The notes under the pieces: model-generated
Databases searched by the model: none
Told to the model about the DNA's origin: nothing
Seen by the model: the letters and a program-made list of their open reading frames with translations, nothing else
Position numbers and translations under genes: made by a program
Assembly (NCBI RefSeq): GCF_002135415.1
Contig: NZ_NEGJ01000007.1
Coordinates: 122,312-186,311, forward strand
Source: Acinetobacter sp. ANC 3832
GTDB taxonomy: Bacteria > Pseudomonadota > Gammaproteobacteria > Pseudomonadales > Moraxellaceae
Direction of reading: 5' to 3'
Length of the DNA: 64,000 nucleotides
In this document: one piece after another, positions 19,509 through 29,545 of the stretch
Layout: each line of letters starts with the position of its first letter
Position numbering within the stretch: the first letter of the stretch is position 1

Positions 19509-20111
19509 GTGAAAAAACAAATTTATGCAGTCATGCTTTGCTCTTTTTTCTTTTTGAGTGGGCAAGCATTTGCAATAACTGAACAGCCTAAAGCTGTTTG
19601 GTATCGCTATTATGATCAGAAAGGCATTGCCAATATTAGTACTTCTGTCACGCCTTCACATATTCGTTATGGCTATGAAGCACTCGATCGTAATATGCAA
19701 GTCATTAAACGTAATTATGCATATAATGCCGAAAAAGATGCTCAACAATCTGGCGCACGTGCATCACAAGCACGCCAAAAAGAACAAGATGCAAAATTAA
19801 AAAGAGCCTATAGCAATAGCTCAGTAGCCATCAATAAACGTGATGAGCAACTTGCGAGTATAAAGAAACAAATTGCTCTACAACAAAGTCAACTCAAACA
19901 ACTTCAAAGCGATCGAATTTTGTTTAAACGCCAAGAAATGGAATATTTTAGAAAAGGAAATCCAGTACCAACGCAAATTAAAGATCGACTCAGATTCAAT
20001 ACCGAGAATATTACAATTACCAAAAATACCATTGAATCGTTACAAACAAACTATCGTAAAACCCAAGAGGATTACGAGACAATTATTAAACGATTAAAAA
20101 CATTTGAATAA
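19509..20111 (+). CDS. Periplasmic coiled-coil protein of unknown function
   Basis: The stop is certain; the start is not. The GTG at 19509 is chosen because it gives a textbook signal peptide (MKKQIYAVMLCSFFFLSGQAFA, cut before ITEQ); the frame is open further upstream, with ATGs at 19410 and 19440 but no good ribosome-binding site. The mature part starts with a small beta-like domain (AVWYRYYDQKGIANISTSVTPSHIRYGYEALD), reminiscent of DUF4124-type envelope proteins, then a long charged coiled coil (about residues 85-200: DEQLASIKKQIALQQSQLKQLQ). It lies 48 bp before the RND adaptor and is probably co-transcribed, so it may be an accessory envelope partner. No known family assigned. Confidence 0.6.
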   Translation: MKKQIYAVMLCSFFFLSGQAFAITEQPKAVWYRYYDQKGIANISTSVTPSHIRYGYEALDRNMQVIKRNYAYNAEKDAQQSGARASQARQKEQDAKLKRAYSNSSVAINKRDEQLASIKKQIALQQSQLKQLQSDRILFKRQEMEYFRKGNPVPTQIKDRLRFNTENITITKNTIESLQTNYRKTQEDYETIIKRLKTFE

Positions 20112-20159
20112 TTTAAAATTCCCACTGAACATTGATGTACTTTATAGGATGAGGATGGC

Positions 20160-21287
20160 ATGCAAAATGCTCAGAGAACGGTAGAATCTTTTAGCAAGAT
20201 CATCAAGTGTGTGATCATTTGCTTAAGTTTGAGTATTACCGCCTGCCAAAAACAACCAACAACTTCGACTGATATTCAACAAAAAAACAAAGACTCAAAA
20301 GTTGAATTTATTCAACAAGACTTAGTTAAAGTTCAGCAAGGTTCCTCTATTTCAAAATCCTTTTTCATTGGCACTATTCGAGCCATTAATCAAAGTTCTA
20401 TTCAAGCACAAGTGACTGCAACGGCGACCAATGTCACAGCTCAAGTCGGGCAAAAAGTGTCTCAAGAACAAGTTCTTGTTCATTTAAATAATCAAGATAA
20501 TGCTGCTCGTTTAGCACAAAGTCGAGCAAATTTAGCGTCTACACAAGCACAGGCAAAACAAGCTCAAAATATGGTGCAACGTAAAAAACGTTTATATGAT
20601 CAAGGTTTTATTTCAAAAGTTGAATATGAACAAAGTCAGGTAGATTATCAAGCTCAGCTTGAAAATGTGAAAGCACAACAAGCCAATGTCGATATTTCAC
20701 TCAAAGCCAATCAAGATGGCATCCTTAAAAGCCCAATTTCAGGCGTGATTACTAAACGTCAAGTAGAACCAGGTCAAACCGTTTCTATTGGACAAACTTT
20801 ATTTGAAATTTTTGATCCAGATCATTTAGAAATTCAAGCAAAATTACCAACTGAACAACAATCTGCATTAAAAATTGGCAGTCAAATTCAATATAATATT
20901 CAAGGCAATCCACAAAAATTAACTGCAACATTAAGCCGAATTTCGCCAATTGCAGATCAAAATAATCGTCAAATTGAGTTTTTTGCCCAACCCAATGAAA
21001 CTATCACTTCTTTAAGCATTGGATCATTCATTGAAGGTGCTATTTTAGGGAGCAACCCTATTCAGGGACAATTGATTCCTTTAGATACCATTCAAGATAT
21101 TCAAAACAAACCCTTTGTTTGGGTCGTAAGAAACAATAAAGTCCAACAGATTCCACTGCAGATTTTAGAACAACGCACTCCCGACAACATTGCAATTGTG
21201 AAAGGTTTACAAGATCAAGACCTGATTAGTCGCGTCAAATTACATGCGGATGACATTAACAAACCTGTTGTGATTTCAACACCATAA
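20160..21287 (+). CDS. RND efflux periplasmic adaptor (membrane fusion lipoprotein)
   Basis: A 375-aa HlyD/AcrA-type adaptor. The N-terminus carries a signal peptide with a lipobox (SITAC, Cys29), so it is likely anchored in the inner membrane by lipid. Domain order: lipoyl half (IRAINQSSIQAQVTATATNVTAQVGQKVSQEQVLVHL), alpha-helical hairpin (about 95-160, rich in AQAKQAQNMVQRKKRLYDQGFISKVEYEQSQ), second lipoyl half (DGILKSPISGVITKRQVEPGQTVSIGQTLFEI), then beta-barrel. The permease follows 28 bp later. It bridges permease and an outer-membrane channel encoded elsewhere. I cannot tell which named Acinetobacter pump it is. Confidence 0.9.
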   Translation: MQNAQRTVESFSKIIKCVIICLSLSITACQKQPTTSTDIQQKNKDSKVEFIQQDLVKVQQGSSISKSFFIGTIRAINQSSIQAQVTATATNVTAQVGQKVSQEQVLVHLNNQDNAARLAQSRANLASTQAQAKQAQNMVQRKKRLYDQGFISKVEYEQSQVDYQAQLENVKAQQANVDISLKANQDGILKSPISGVITKRQVEPGQTVSIGQTLFEIFDPDHLEIQAKLPTEQQSALKIGSQIQYNIQGNPQKLTATLSRISPIADQNNRQIEFFAQPNETITSLSIGSFIEGAILGSNPIQGQLIPLDTIQDIQNKPFVWVVRNNKVQQIPLQILEQRTPDNIAIVKGLQDQDLISRVKLHADDINKPVVISTP

Positions 21288-21315
21288 AAACAGGATCAAC
21301 TTAAGGATTATCCAC

Positions 21316-24300
21316 ATGTGGTTAACTCGAATTAGTGTTAAATATCCTGTTTTCACCATCATGATGATGCTGTGTCTGATGGTTTTAGGTTTAGCATCAT
21401 GGCAACGCATGGGTGTCGAAGAATTCCCTGATGTTGACTTCCCTTTTGTGGTTATTTATACCAACTACGCAGGTGCTTCACCTGAGTCAGTTGAATCTGA
21501 AGTCACCAAAAAACTTGAAGATCAAATCAATACTATTTCAGGCTTAAAACAGATTACTTCACAATCAAGCGAAGGCTTATCCATGATTGTGGCGCAGTTT
21601 AATTTGGATATTCCATCTGCAACCGCTGCCCAGGATGTACGGGACAAAATTTCATCCGTGACGGCTAGATTCCGAGATGAAATTGATAAACCTGTTGTAG
21701 AGCGCTATGACCCAACAGCCAGTCCGATTATGTCTGTTGTGTTTGAATCTAAAAACATGTCATTAAAGGAGCTCAGTACCTATATTGATCAACGCTTAAT
21801 TCCACAATTAAGAACGGTTTCAGGTGTCGGTTCTGTCAACTTACTCGGTGATGCTAAACGACAAATTCGAATTGAAGTGGATCCATTTAAATTACAAAGC
21901 TATGGCATTGGTGTTGATCAAATCATTAACACGCTCAAAAGTGAAAATGTCCAAGTTCCATCAGGTTCATTAACACAAGCTGGGTCAGAACTGGTGGTTG
22001 AAATTCAATCTAAAGTGGTAAATCCAACTTCATTTGGTGACCTTATTGTTGCCAATAAAAACGGTGCGCCCATCTTCCTCAAACAAGTTGCTCAAGTTGA
22101 AGATACGCAAGCAGAACAAGAATCTGGCGCATTTTTACAAGGCAATGCTGCGGTTTCAATTGATATTCTCAGAAGCTCTGATTCTAATGTGATTAATGTA
22201 GTCGATGGAACCTATAAAGTTCTAGATGAAATTAAAAAACAACTGCCACAAGGCACTCAATTGAAAGTCGTTGTTGATGGTTCAAAATCTATTCGGGGTA
22301 CGATTAAAGATGTAGCCAGAACCATTATTGAAGGTGCAATTCTTGCCGTTATCATTGTTTTACTATTTTTAGGTTCATTCCGCTCTACAGTCATTACAGG
22401 GCTTACTTTACCCATTGCCCTACTCGGAACCTTGACTTTTATTTGGGCATTTGGCTTTACTATCAACATGATGACGCTATTGGCTTTATCACTTTGTATT
22501 GGCTTGTTAATTGATGATGCTATTGTGGTACGTGAAAACATTGTTCGCCATACCGAAATGGGACAAGACCATGTCACAGCGGCACTAGAAGGCACCAAAG
22601 AAATTGGCTTAGCCGTTCTTGCTACAACTTTAACCATTGTGGCTGTATTCCTCCCCGTTGCTTTTATGGGTGGGATTATTGGCCGTTTCTTTTTCCAATT
22701 TGGTGTAACCGTCAGTATAGCCGTACTGATCTCCATGTTTGTGAGTTTTACACTTGACCCGATGCTTTCAGCACATTGGGCAGAGAAGCATAATCCAAAT
22801 CAAAAACCATCTGCCCTAAAACGATTTTTTAATGCATTTTCAAGACAACTTGATCGCCTGAATCATCTTTATGCCAAACTTCTAAAACTTGCACTTCGTT
22901 TTAGATTCGTCACTGTCATTATTGCTATCGCTTCATTATTTGGCGCTTTGGCTTTGTCTAAAATGATTGGAACTGAATTCGTACCTGTACCTGACAAAGG
23001 TGAAATTCGGATTAAATTTGAAACCCCTGTCGATGCATCATTACAATATACGCAAGCCAAATTAAAACAAGTCGATCAAATTGTCCGTGAAAATCCTGTT
23101 GTGATTTCCACCTATGGCGTCATCAATGCTACGACCAACAAAGGCAAAAACCATGTGTCTATACGTGTCCGCGTAACACCTCGAAATGAACGTAGCAAAA
23201 CACTAAATGATTTAAACAGAGAATTCCGACAACGTCTTCAATCCGTTGCAGGAATTAGTGTGACATCCATTGCTTCTGCAGATGAAACTGTATCAGGCGG
23301 TCAAAAACCGATCATGATTTCTATTAAAGGACAGGATTTAGATGAGTTACAGAGAATCTCTGATCGCTTCATGCAAGAAATGGCAAAAGTTGAAGGTGTA
23401 GTCGATTTAGAAAGTTCACTCAAAACACCGAAACCTACTCTATCTATGACCATTAATCGCTTGGTCGCCAATGATCTCGGCTTATCCGTCAATCAAATTG
23501 CCAATATCGTGCGCCCATTATTGGCAGGTGATAATGTCACCACTTGGGAAGATAATCGTGGTGAAACCTATGATGTCAATTTACGTTTAAATGAAAATAA
23601 ACGTGCTTTACCTCAAGACATTCAAAATCTTTATGTCAATTCAAATAAAACGGATACGAACGGACAAAATATTCTGATTCCGCTCTCTTCTGTAACAACA
23701 CTCGATCAAACCTTTGGTGCTTCACAAATTAATCGTCGTGATTTATCTCGTGAAATTCTGGTTCAAGCCAACACTTCTGGTCGTCCTGCTGGTGACATTG
23801 GTAAAGATATCCAAAAGATTCAAGAAAACTTTAAACTGCCTGCTGGTTATAGCTTTAATACCCAAGGTGCTAATAAAGATATGGCAGAATCAGCAGGTTA
23901 TGCGCTTACTGCGGTTACGCTATCTATTGTCTTTATTTATATCGTACTCGGTTCACAGTTCAACAGCTTTATCCACCCTGCTGCAATTATGGCTTCACTT
24001 CCTCTTTCTTTAATCGGTGTGTTTTTAGCACTATTCCTCTTCAACAGTACCATGAACTTATTTTCCATCATTGGAATTATCATGTTGATGGGATTGGTCA
24101 CCAAGAATGCCATCTTATTAATTGATTTTATTAAGAAAGCAATGGAACGAGGTGAAAGCCGTTATGACGCCATCATTCAAGCAGGTACGACCCGCTTACG
24201 CCCCATTTTAATGACCACCAGTGCAATGGTGATGGGAATGGTACCTTTAGCATTAGGAATGGGTGAAGGTGGTGAACAAAGTGCACCGATGGCACATGCG

Positions 24301-24420
24301 GTAATTGGTGGCGTGATTACATCCACTCTACTCACTTTAGTTGTTGTTCCTGTGATTTTTACTTATTTAGATGATTTCAAAAACTTTATGATGCGACAAT
24401 TCCAAAAAATCACGACTTAA
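21316..24420 (+). CDS. RND efflux permease (HAE-1/AcrB-like)
   Basis: A 1034-aa proton-driven permease with the 12-TM, two-loop architecture. Conserved ion-relay residues are visible: the Asp pair in GLLIDDAIVVRENI (TM4) and the Lys in GLVTKNAILLIDF (TM10). Motifs at the start (ISVKYPVFTIMMMLCLMVLGLASWQRMGVEEFPDVDFP) and PESVESEVTKKLEDQINTISGL are typical of RND pumps of the MdtC/CzcA-like outer branch of HAE transporters. Operon with the adaptor upstream; no TolC-type gene follows. Substrate not predictable from sequence. Confidence 0.93.
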   Translation: MWLTRISVKYPVFTIMMMLCLMVLGLASWQRMGVEEFPDVDFPFVVIYTNYAGASPESVESEVTKKLEDQINTISGLKQITSQSSEGLSMIVAQFNLDIPSATAAQDVRDKISSVTARFRDEIDKPVVERYDPTASPIMSVVFESKNMSLKELSTYIDQRLIPQLRTVSGVGSVNLLGDAKRQIRIEVDPFKLQSYGIGVDQIINTLKSENVQVPSGSLTQAGSELVVEIQSKVVNPTSFGDLIVANKNGAPIFLKQVAQVEDTQAEQESGAFLQGNAAVSIDILRSSDSNVINVVDGTYKVLDEIKKQLPQGTQLKVVVDGSKSIRGTIKDVARTIIEGAILAVIIVLLFLGSFRSTVITGLTLPIALLGTLTFIWAFGFTINMMTLLALSLCIGLLIDDAIVVRENIVRHTEMGQDHVTAALEGTKEIGLAVLATTLTIVAVFLPVAFMGGIIGRFFFQFGVTVSIAVLISMFVSFTLDPMLSAHWAEKHNPNQKPSALKRFFNAFSRQLDRLNHLYAKLLKLALRFRFVTVIIAIASLFGALALSKMIGTEFVPVPDKGEIRIKFETPVDASLQYTQAKLKQVDQIVRENPVVISTYGVINATTNKGKNHVSIRVRVTPRNERSKTLNDLNREFRQRLQSVAGISVTSIASADETVSGGQKPIMISIKGQDLDELQRISDRFMQEMAKVEGVVDLESSLKTPKPTLSMTINRLVANDLGLSVNQIANIVRPLLAGDNVTTWEDNRGETYDVNLRLNENKRALPQDIQNLYVNSNKTDTNGQNILIPLSSVTTLDQTFGASQINRRDLSREILVQANTSGRPAGDIGKDIQKIQENFKLPAGYSFNTQGANKDMAESAGYALTAVTLSIVFIYIVLGSQFNSFIHPAAIMASLPLSLIGVFLALFLFNSTMNLFSIIGIIMLMGLVTKNAILLIDFIKKAMERGESRYDAIIQAGTTRLRPILMTTSAMVMGMVPLALGMGEGGEQSAPMAHAVIGGVITSTLLTLVVVPVIFTYLDDFKNFMMRQFQKITT

Positions 24421-24432
24421 TTCCAATATTTT

Positions 24433-24472
24433 AAATGTAGTTAACATTATCAAATGTGAGCTACATTTTTTT
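24433..24472 (+). terminator. Terminator after the RND operon
   Basis: Arms AAATGTAG and CTACATTT enclose a 20-base insert that can itself fold (ACATT/AATGT). A run of seven T follows. Confidence 0.6.
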
Positions 24473-24518
24473 AACGTATAATCTCAACTTTATTGCTCAA
24501 AATAATAGGACAGTTTCC

Positions 24519-26234
24519 ATGCGCGCGAGTCGCTTTTTATTTGCAACGTTAAGAGAAACCCCAAGTGATGCTGAGGTTATTTCACATCAACTTATGTTAC
24601 GTGCGGGGATGATTCGTAAATTGGCTTCAGGTTTATACACTTGGTTGCCGATGGGTGTACGTGTGCTAAATAAAGTGGAAGCGATTGTACGTGAAGAAAT
24701 GAATCGTGCAGGTTCACTTGAAGTATTCATGCCTGTGACTCAACCCGCAAGCCTTTGGGAAGAATCTGGTCGTTTTGTACAATACGGTCCTGAACTTTTA
24801 CGTTTTAAAGATCGTCATAACAATGATTTTGTTCTTGGTCCAACCCACGAAGAAGTGATTACCGATCTTGCACGTAATGAATTAAAAAGTTATAAGCAAT
24901 TACCAATCAATTTCTATCAAATCCAAACCAAATTCCGTGACGAAATTCGTCCACGTTTTGGCGTAATGCGTTCTCGTGAATTCATTATGAAAGATGCTTA
25001 TTCTTTCCATATTGATCAAGAATCATTACAAGAAACCTATGATGTCATGTATGACACGTATTGTCGTATCTTCACTCGCTTGGGCTTAAACTTCCGTCCA
25101 GTACAAGCGGATACAGGTTCAATTGGTGGCTCAGGTTCTCATGAATTCCACGTTTTGGCTTCAAGTGGTGAAGACGACATCGTTTTTTCAACTGAATCTG
25201 AATACGCAGCAAATGTTGAAAAAGCTGAAGCACTCTTGGTTGGCGAACGTGCTGCACCTACTCAAGAACTTAAAATTGTAGATACACCAAATCAAAAAAC
25301 CATTACTGATGTTTCTGCATTCTTAAATACAGATCCGGCGCAATCTGTAAAAGCATTATTGGTTCAAGGTATTGCCAATGAAAAAGGCAAAGTCCCTGTT
25401 GTTGCTTTATTCCTACGTGGCGACCATGAACTGAATGAAATTAAAGCTGAAAAACATTCCTTAATTGCATCACCATTAGAGTTCGCAACAGAAGCTCAAT
25501 TACAAGAAAATGGTTTAACGGCTGGTTTCTGCGGTCCTCAAGGTTTAGTTGAAAAAGGCTTAACTGTGATTATTGACCGTGCAGCCTCTGTTCTTTCTGA
25601 TTTTGTTGCGGGTGCAAACCTTGTTGATCAGCATGCAACAGGAATTAACTGGGAACGTGATGCACAATTTACGGAAGTTTATGATCTACGTAACGTGGTT
25701 GAAGGCGATCCATCTCCAGATGGCAAAGGCACACTTCAAATTAAACGCGGTATTGAAGTCGGTCATATTTTCCAATTGGGTCAAAAATATTCTGAAGCTT
25801 TAGGCTGTAAAGTCTTAGGTGATGATGGTAAACCACAAACCGTTACAATGGGTTGTTATGGTATTGGCGTAACCCGTGTTGTTGCATCAGCAATTGAACA
25901 GAACTTTGATGATAAAGGTATTATTTGGCCTGCAGCAATTGCACCATTTGATATTGCGATTGTTCCAATGAATGCACACAAATCACCGCGTACAGTTGAA
26001 GCTGCGGAAAGCTTATATGCTGAACTTCAAGCACAAGGTTTTGATGTATTACTTGATGATCGTAACGAGCGCCCTGGGGTTAAATTCTCTGATCTTGAAT
26101 TGACAGGTATTCCACACCGTATTGTGATTGGTGAAAAAGGTTTGGATGCAGGTACTTTTGAATATAAAGGTCGTACTGATGCGGAATCTGTGAATATTAG
26201 CAAAGAAGAATTAATGGCTAAATTTGCAAAATAA
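24519..26234 (+). CDS. proS: Prolyl-tRNA synthetase
   Basis: Charges tRNA-Pro with proline. The ATG at 24519 ([20 protein letters not shown]) gives 571 aa, the length of the bacterial-type enzyme; 21 upstream in-frame codons are unlike the family. Class II motifs are present (motif 2: [25 protein letters not shown]; motif 3 region: [18 protein letters not shown]). The inserted editing domain spans about residues 225-390 (SVKALLVQG...[18 protein letters not shown]). The C-terminal anticodon-binding domain starts near 470. Single gene with a strong terminator. Confidence 0.97.
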   Translation: MRASRFLFATLRETPSDAEVISHQLMLRAGMIRKLASGLYTWLPMGVRVLNKVEAIVREEMNRAGSLEVFMPVTQPASLWEESGRFVQYGPELLRFKDRHNNDFVLGPTHEEVITDLARNELKSYKQLPINFYQIQTKFRDEIRPRFGVMRSREFIMKDAYSFHIDQESLQETYDVMYDTYCRIFTRLGLNFRPVQADTGSIGGSGSHEFHVLASSGEDDIVFSTESEYAANVEKAEALLVGERAAPTQELKIVDTPNQKTITDVSAFLNTDPAQSVKALLVQGIANEKGKVPVVALFLRGDHELNEIKAEKHSLIASPLEFATEAQLQENGLTAGFCGPQGLVEKGLTVIIDRAASVLSDFVAGANLVDQHATGINWERDAQFTEVYDLRNVVEGDPSPDGKGTLQIKRGIEVGHIFQLGQKYSEALGCKVLGDDGKPQTVTMGCYGIGVTRVVASAIEQNFDDKGIIWPAAIAPFDIAIVPMNAHKSPRTVEAAESLYAELQAQGFDVLLDDRNERPGVKFSDLELTGIPHRIVIGEKGLDAGTFEYKGRTDAESVNISKEELMAKFAK

Positions 26235-26251
26235 TCTGTAAATTGAGTCAT

Positions 26252-26280
26252 AAAAAATCCCGCTTTAAGCGGGATTTTTT
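26252..26280 (+). terminator. Terminator after proS
   Basis: A 14-bp palindrome (AAAAAATCCCGCTT and its complement around a single T) ending in six T. Confidence 0.92.
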
Positions 26281-26374
26281 AATAAAACCAAAAGACTGCT
26301 TATCTAGGACTACTCTATTTTCATTAAATAATAGAAATAGGGGGATTCTTCATAGCTATGCAAGATGCCATCTA

Positions 26375-28759
26375 CTAATTAAAATTAAATGACGTATCAC
26401 GCGGAATAATAGACATACTAGAATTTAAGCGTCCACCAGTAATCGCAATTTCACCTAAGCGCTGTGGATTTCCAACCGTTGTAACACCACCAGTTGTCGT
26501 AGCAGGATATAGATTTAAATCACGCGCTCTAAACACACCTTCTTTACTCTTATCTGGATTAAAAATAAAACTAAAATTAAACCCAACATTATCTTTATTA
26601 ATTGCAATACTATTATCAAATCCAACAGCACCAGAAAGATTATCTAAACCTATTGTAGACCCATCTGGGTCTGAAAGTTGTAAAACATTATTTAGAGGTT
26701 GGCTAGAATTAAGATTCATAAGCCCAACAACATTGAGTGCATTAGTACCATTAACCAACTGACTTTGATCAGTTAAAAGCGCTCTAGGTACCAAAGCAAA
26801 GTTAATACCACCATTTAATTTAATTTTCAATCCAGCTAAAACATCATTATTGGTTGTAAAACCATTTGAAGGCGCATAACAGCCTCCTGTAGTTGGGCAC
26901 GTTTTATATTTTGCACCAGGTAAATAACCAGCTGCCAATTGAGCTGCAATAATCATTTTCAAACTAGGCATACTTACATTCAATTGCCCATTTTCAAGCC
27001 CTATTGAACCATACCCATTCAGTAACATATCAATATTTCTTAAACCAATATAGTAATCTGTTGGTGTCGACTTAATTGAACCTGCTTGATTGTAATTGGT
27101 GTTATCACCACCATCAATCAACATAATCGAGGTCGATTTTGTCCCATCAGTACTCACGCCTTGGGTACTTAATGCAGCACTAAACCCGATACGCTCAGAA
27201 CCTGTAATACCTGTAACTGTAGGAGCATATACATCACTACCTACATTATTCTTGCTAATAATTTTATCTACCAATCCGCTTGATTGTTTTCCATAAAATG
27301 CAACATTGGCATTTAGATTATAAATTGGTAAACCTAAGCCCCACTTAGAAGGGGTAGAAGATGGTAACTTACTCGCATCAGTTACATCTGGTGTTGCAAT
27401 AAATTGACCACGCCTAGACAGAGCAGCAAAATTTACACCTCTTAATGCAAGAACAGCACTATTTGGATTAGTCGCGCCCGCTGCTGTTGCTGCAATAATT
27501 TGATCAAAGTCTGAAAGCGTTGCTAACTTATTCGCCCCACCTAAGCTTACCCCTGTAAGATTCTTATTTTCTGGGAGTTTGAGCAGATTACTATCAACTA
27601 AATTCAGATATATACCATCCATATCTAAACCACCGCGAGCAGTTGATAAGGCAACGTCTCCTGTTTCAGAGCCTGTTAAGCCTGTTCGTGTAACTAGCGG
27701 TGTAATATTTTCAAATCTAAAACCATAACCAAAAGCACCACCATTACTTAACTCTAAGGTGGTCGCTTTATCTGCAGTAATCAGGCCATTTTTCACATCT
27801 AAATCATTGGTGAATTCACCTGTGATTTTAAGTTTGACACCTGTCGAGCCTACAATAGAATTATTCGTTGGTGATCCAGTACGGCCTGCATTCCCCAATA
27901 AACTTGAATTTATATCAGAAACACCTAACTGAACAATACCGTTAACCAGACGACCATTTGCTCCAGCCTGAAGAAGACCTTTATTATTTATTGCAAACTC
28001 TAAATTCAAACCAGGACGTTGATTTTCAGTACGAATAAAGTCTGCATACCCACCTGTTCCGACTGTACCACTAGATAGTGATAACCCTCCAGCTGAGTCA
28101 ATATACATATTACCAAAACCTTTAAAATTAAAATTAAAATTTTTCATTTGTAAGGTATTCGATACTGTACTGGTCTGTTTCTGGCTTAATCCCACATTCA
28201 TATTTTGTACGCTAAAATCTAGATAAGCGGGGTCATTTTTTGAAAACAGACCATTCGAAGTCACTAAATTAAATTTTATTGGGTCATAGGCTTCAACTGA
28301 TAATGAACCTATTGAAGGGTTTGCAGTATCCGCTGTATTACAAGTCGCACTATTATTACAAACTTTAATACTATTGGTCGTAATTTTACCTAAAACAGTA
28401 TTTACATTTAAACCAACACCTGGCTTACCATTTGCAGTAAATACATCAAAAGTTGCTTGCACACCTAAGTTTTTACTGGCATCTAAAGCCCCACGTGATA
28501 TATCTATTCCATTAATTGATGCTTTAAGTGATTGCTCTCCTGTACCAACTGAATTACCAGACTGATCAATCCAACTGACCTGATCAATTTTAACATTTGA
28601 ATACGTAATTGCTGCTGTAATACCATCTTGCCCATCTATAGCACGCATATCACTTTCAGACATCTCTTCTAAAGCATAAGCCGATGGCAAATACGAATAC
28701 ATACTCAACATGAGTGTCGATAGAAAAAAAATCTTTGTTTTTTTTATATTCTGTTTCAT
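26375..28759 (-). CDS. Large secreted protein of the 26-35 kb five-gene cluster (794 aa)
   Basis: Signal peptide at residues 1-29 (hydrophobic FFLSTLMLSMYSYLPSAYA), then the cluster's N-terminal motif LEEMSESDMRAIDGQDGITAAI. The rest is rich in Gly, Asn, Ser and Thr, with many alternating-hydrophobic strands (KNFNFNFKGFGNMYIDS; LNLEFAINNKGLLQAG), which suggests a long beta structure. There are four Cys in two close pairs (CNNSATC; CPTTGGC). No catalytic motif and no clear outer-membrane anchor are seen, and the C-terminus (IIPRDTSFNFN) lacks the C-x-G-S-x3-C ending of its neighbours. It starts 44 bp after the 241-aa gene and has its own AAGGAT ribosome-binding site. Likely secreted or surface exposed; family unknown, similar in style to DUF6160-type proteins. 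Confidence 0.7.
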   Translation of the reverse strand: MKQNIKKTKIFFLSTLMLSMYSYLPSAYALEEMSESDMRAIDGQDGITAAITYSNVKIDQVSWIDQSGNSVGTGEQSLKASINGIDISRGALDASKNLGVQATFDVFTANGKPGVGLNVNTVLGKITTNSIKVCNNSATCNTADTANPSIGSLSVEAYDPIKFNLVTSNGLFSKNDPAYLDFSVQNMNVGLSQKQTSTVSNTLQMKNFNFNFKGFGNMYIDSAGGLSLSSGTVGTGGYADFIRTENQRPGLNLEFAINNKGLLQAGANGRLVNGIVQLGVSDINSSLLGNAGRTGSPTNNSIVGSTGVKLKITGEFTNDLDVKNGLITADKATTLELSNGGAFGYGFRFENITPLVTRTGLTGSETGDVALSTARGGLDMDGIYLNLVDSNLLKLPENKNLTGVSLGGANKLATLSDFDQIIAATAAGATNPNSAVLALRGVNFAALSRRGQFIATPDVTDASKLPSSTPSKWGLGLPIYNLNANVAFYGKQSSGLVDKIISKNNVGSDVYAPTVTGITGSERIGFSAALSTQGVSTDGTKSTSIMLIDGGDNTNYNQAGSIKSTPTDYYIGLRNIDMLLNGYGSIGLENGQLNVSMPSLKMIIAAQLAAGYLPGAKYKTCPTTGGCYAPSNGFTTNNDVLAGLKIKLNGGINFALVPRALLTDQSQLVNGTNALNVVGLMNLNSSQPLNNVLQLSDPDGSTIGLDNLSGAVGFDNSIAINKDNVGFNFSFIFNPDKSKEGVFRARDLNLYPATTTGGVTTVGNPQRLGEIAITGGRLNSSMSIIPRDTSFNFN

Positions 28760-28803
28760 TATTTTATCCTTAATTTGGCTCTATGCTTCCAATGCCTGCT
28801 TGA

Positions 28804-29529
28804 TTAGCAACGAGGATGTGAACCATCACAACCAAAAACCATAATCTTTCCATTTAAGGCAAGATTTCCATTCATCATAAGTCCAGTAAATCCAGTTTCC
28901 TTACCACGATCATACAGCGAAGCTGTTGCAACTTTCCCTGATGCTACATCTGTAATATCCGAATAAACTGACTTTTTAAGATATCCATAATCATTCGCTG
29001 TCGGACCTACACCTTCCAAAGTAGACGTACTATTAAAACTATCTTGTTCAATAGATAGCGCACTAAAACCAAAATTATGAATTTTGATAGGTGATGAGGC
29101 TGTATAACTCAGTTGTATAGCAGGTTTTAAAACTATTTCACCTGTTGCTGTTCCCTTTTTGCTATACATCAAATCAATGCCATCCAAGCCTAATTTTTGA
29201 ATCTCAATGGTTCCCTGTATGCCCTTCAATACCACCCACAACTTATGACCTGAATCGCTATTTGCAACTGTAAAAATATTATTAGTATCACCAGCTCCCA
29301 TAGTAACGAAACGTTTATTCACAGATAAACCAATACGGCAAAACTCCACAGCACTACAAAGTGTATTATCAAAAGTACCATCATTTTTTTGATTTAATGA
29401 CAATTTTAAAGATATATCTGCACCAGCCTGTCCCTGCACTTCTTGCAAATCCTGATCAGTTAAAGGTTCCATAGCCGCCACATGAAAACTTAATAACCCT
29501 ATTAAAATAGGAAGCATTTTTTTTCTCAT
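28804..29529 (-). CDS. Secreted protein with N-terminal GQ-G motif and C-terminal CxGSx3C (241 aa)
   Basis: Signal peptide MRKKMLPILIGLLSFHVAA, then EPLTDQDLQEVQGQAGADISLKLSLNQ, the best match in the cluster to the motif I recall from DUF6160 proteins (L-x-D-x-x-L-x-x-V-x-G-Q-x-G). The body looks all-beta. The last eight residues are CDGSHPRC, the same C-x-G-S-x3-C ending found in the two larger paralogs upstream. An AGGGAGA ribosome-binding site precedes the ATG. It is 16 bp downstream of the 682-aa gene, so the two are surely co-transcribed. Confidence 0.7.
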   Translation of the reverse strand: MRKKMLPILIGLLSFHVAAMEPLTDQDLQEVQGQAGADISLKLSLNQKNDGTFDNTLCSAVEFCRIGLSVNKRFVTMGAGDTNNIFTVANSDSGHKLWVVLKGIQGTIEIQKLGLDGIDLMYSKKGTATGEIVLKPAIQLSYTASSPIKIHNFGFSALSIEQDSFNSTSTLEGVGPTANDYGYLKKSVYSDITDVASGKVATASLYDRGKETGFTGLMMNGNLALNGKIMVFGCDGSHPRC

Positions 29530-29545
29530 TTATATTCTCCCTAAC

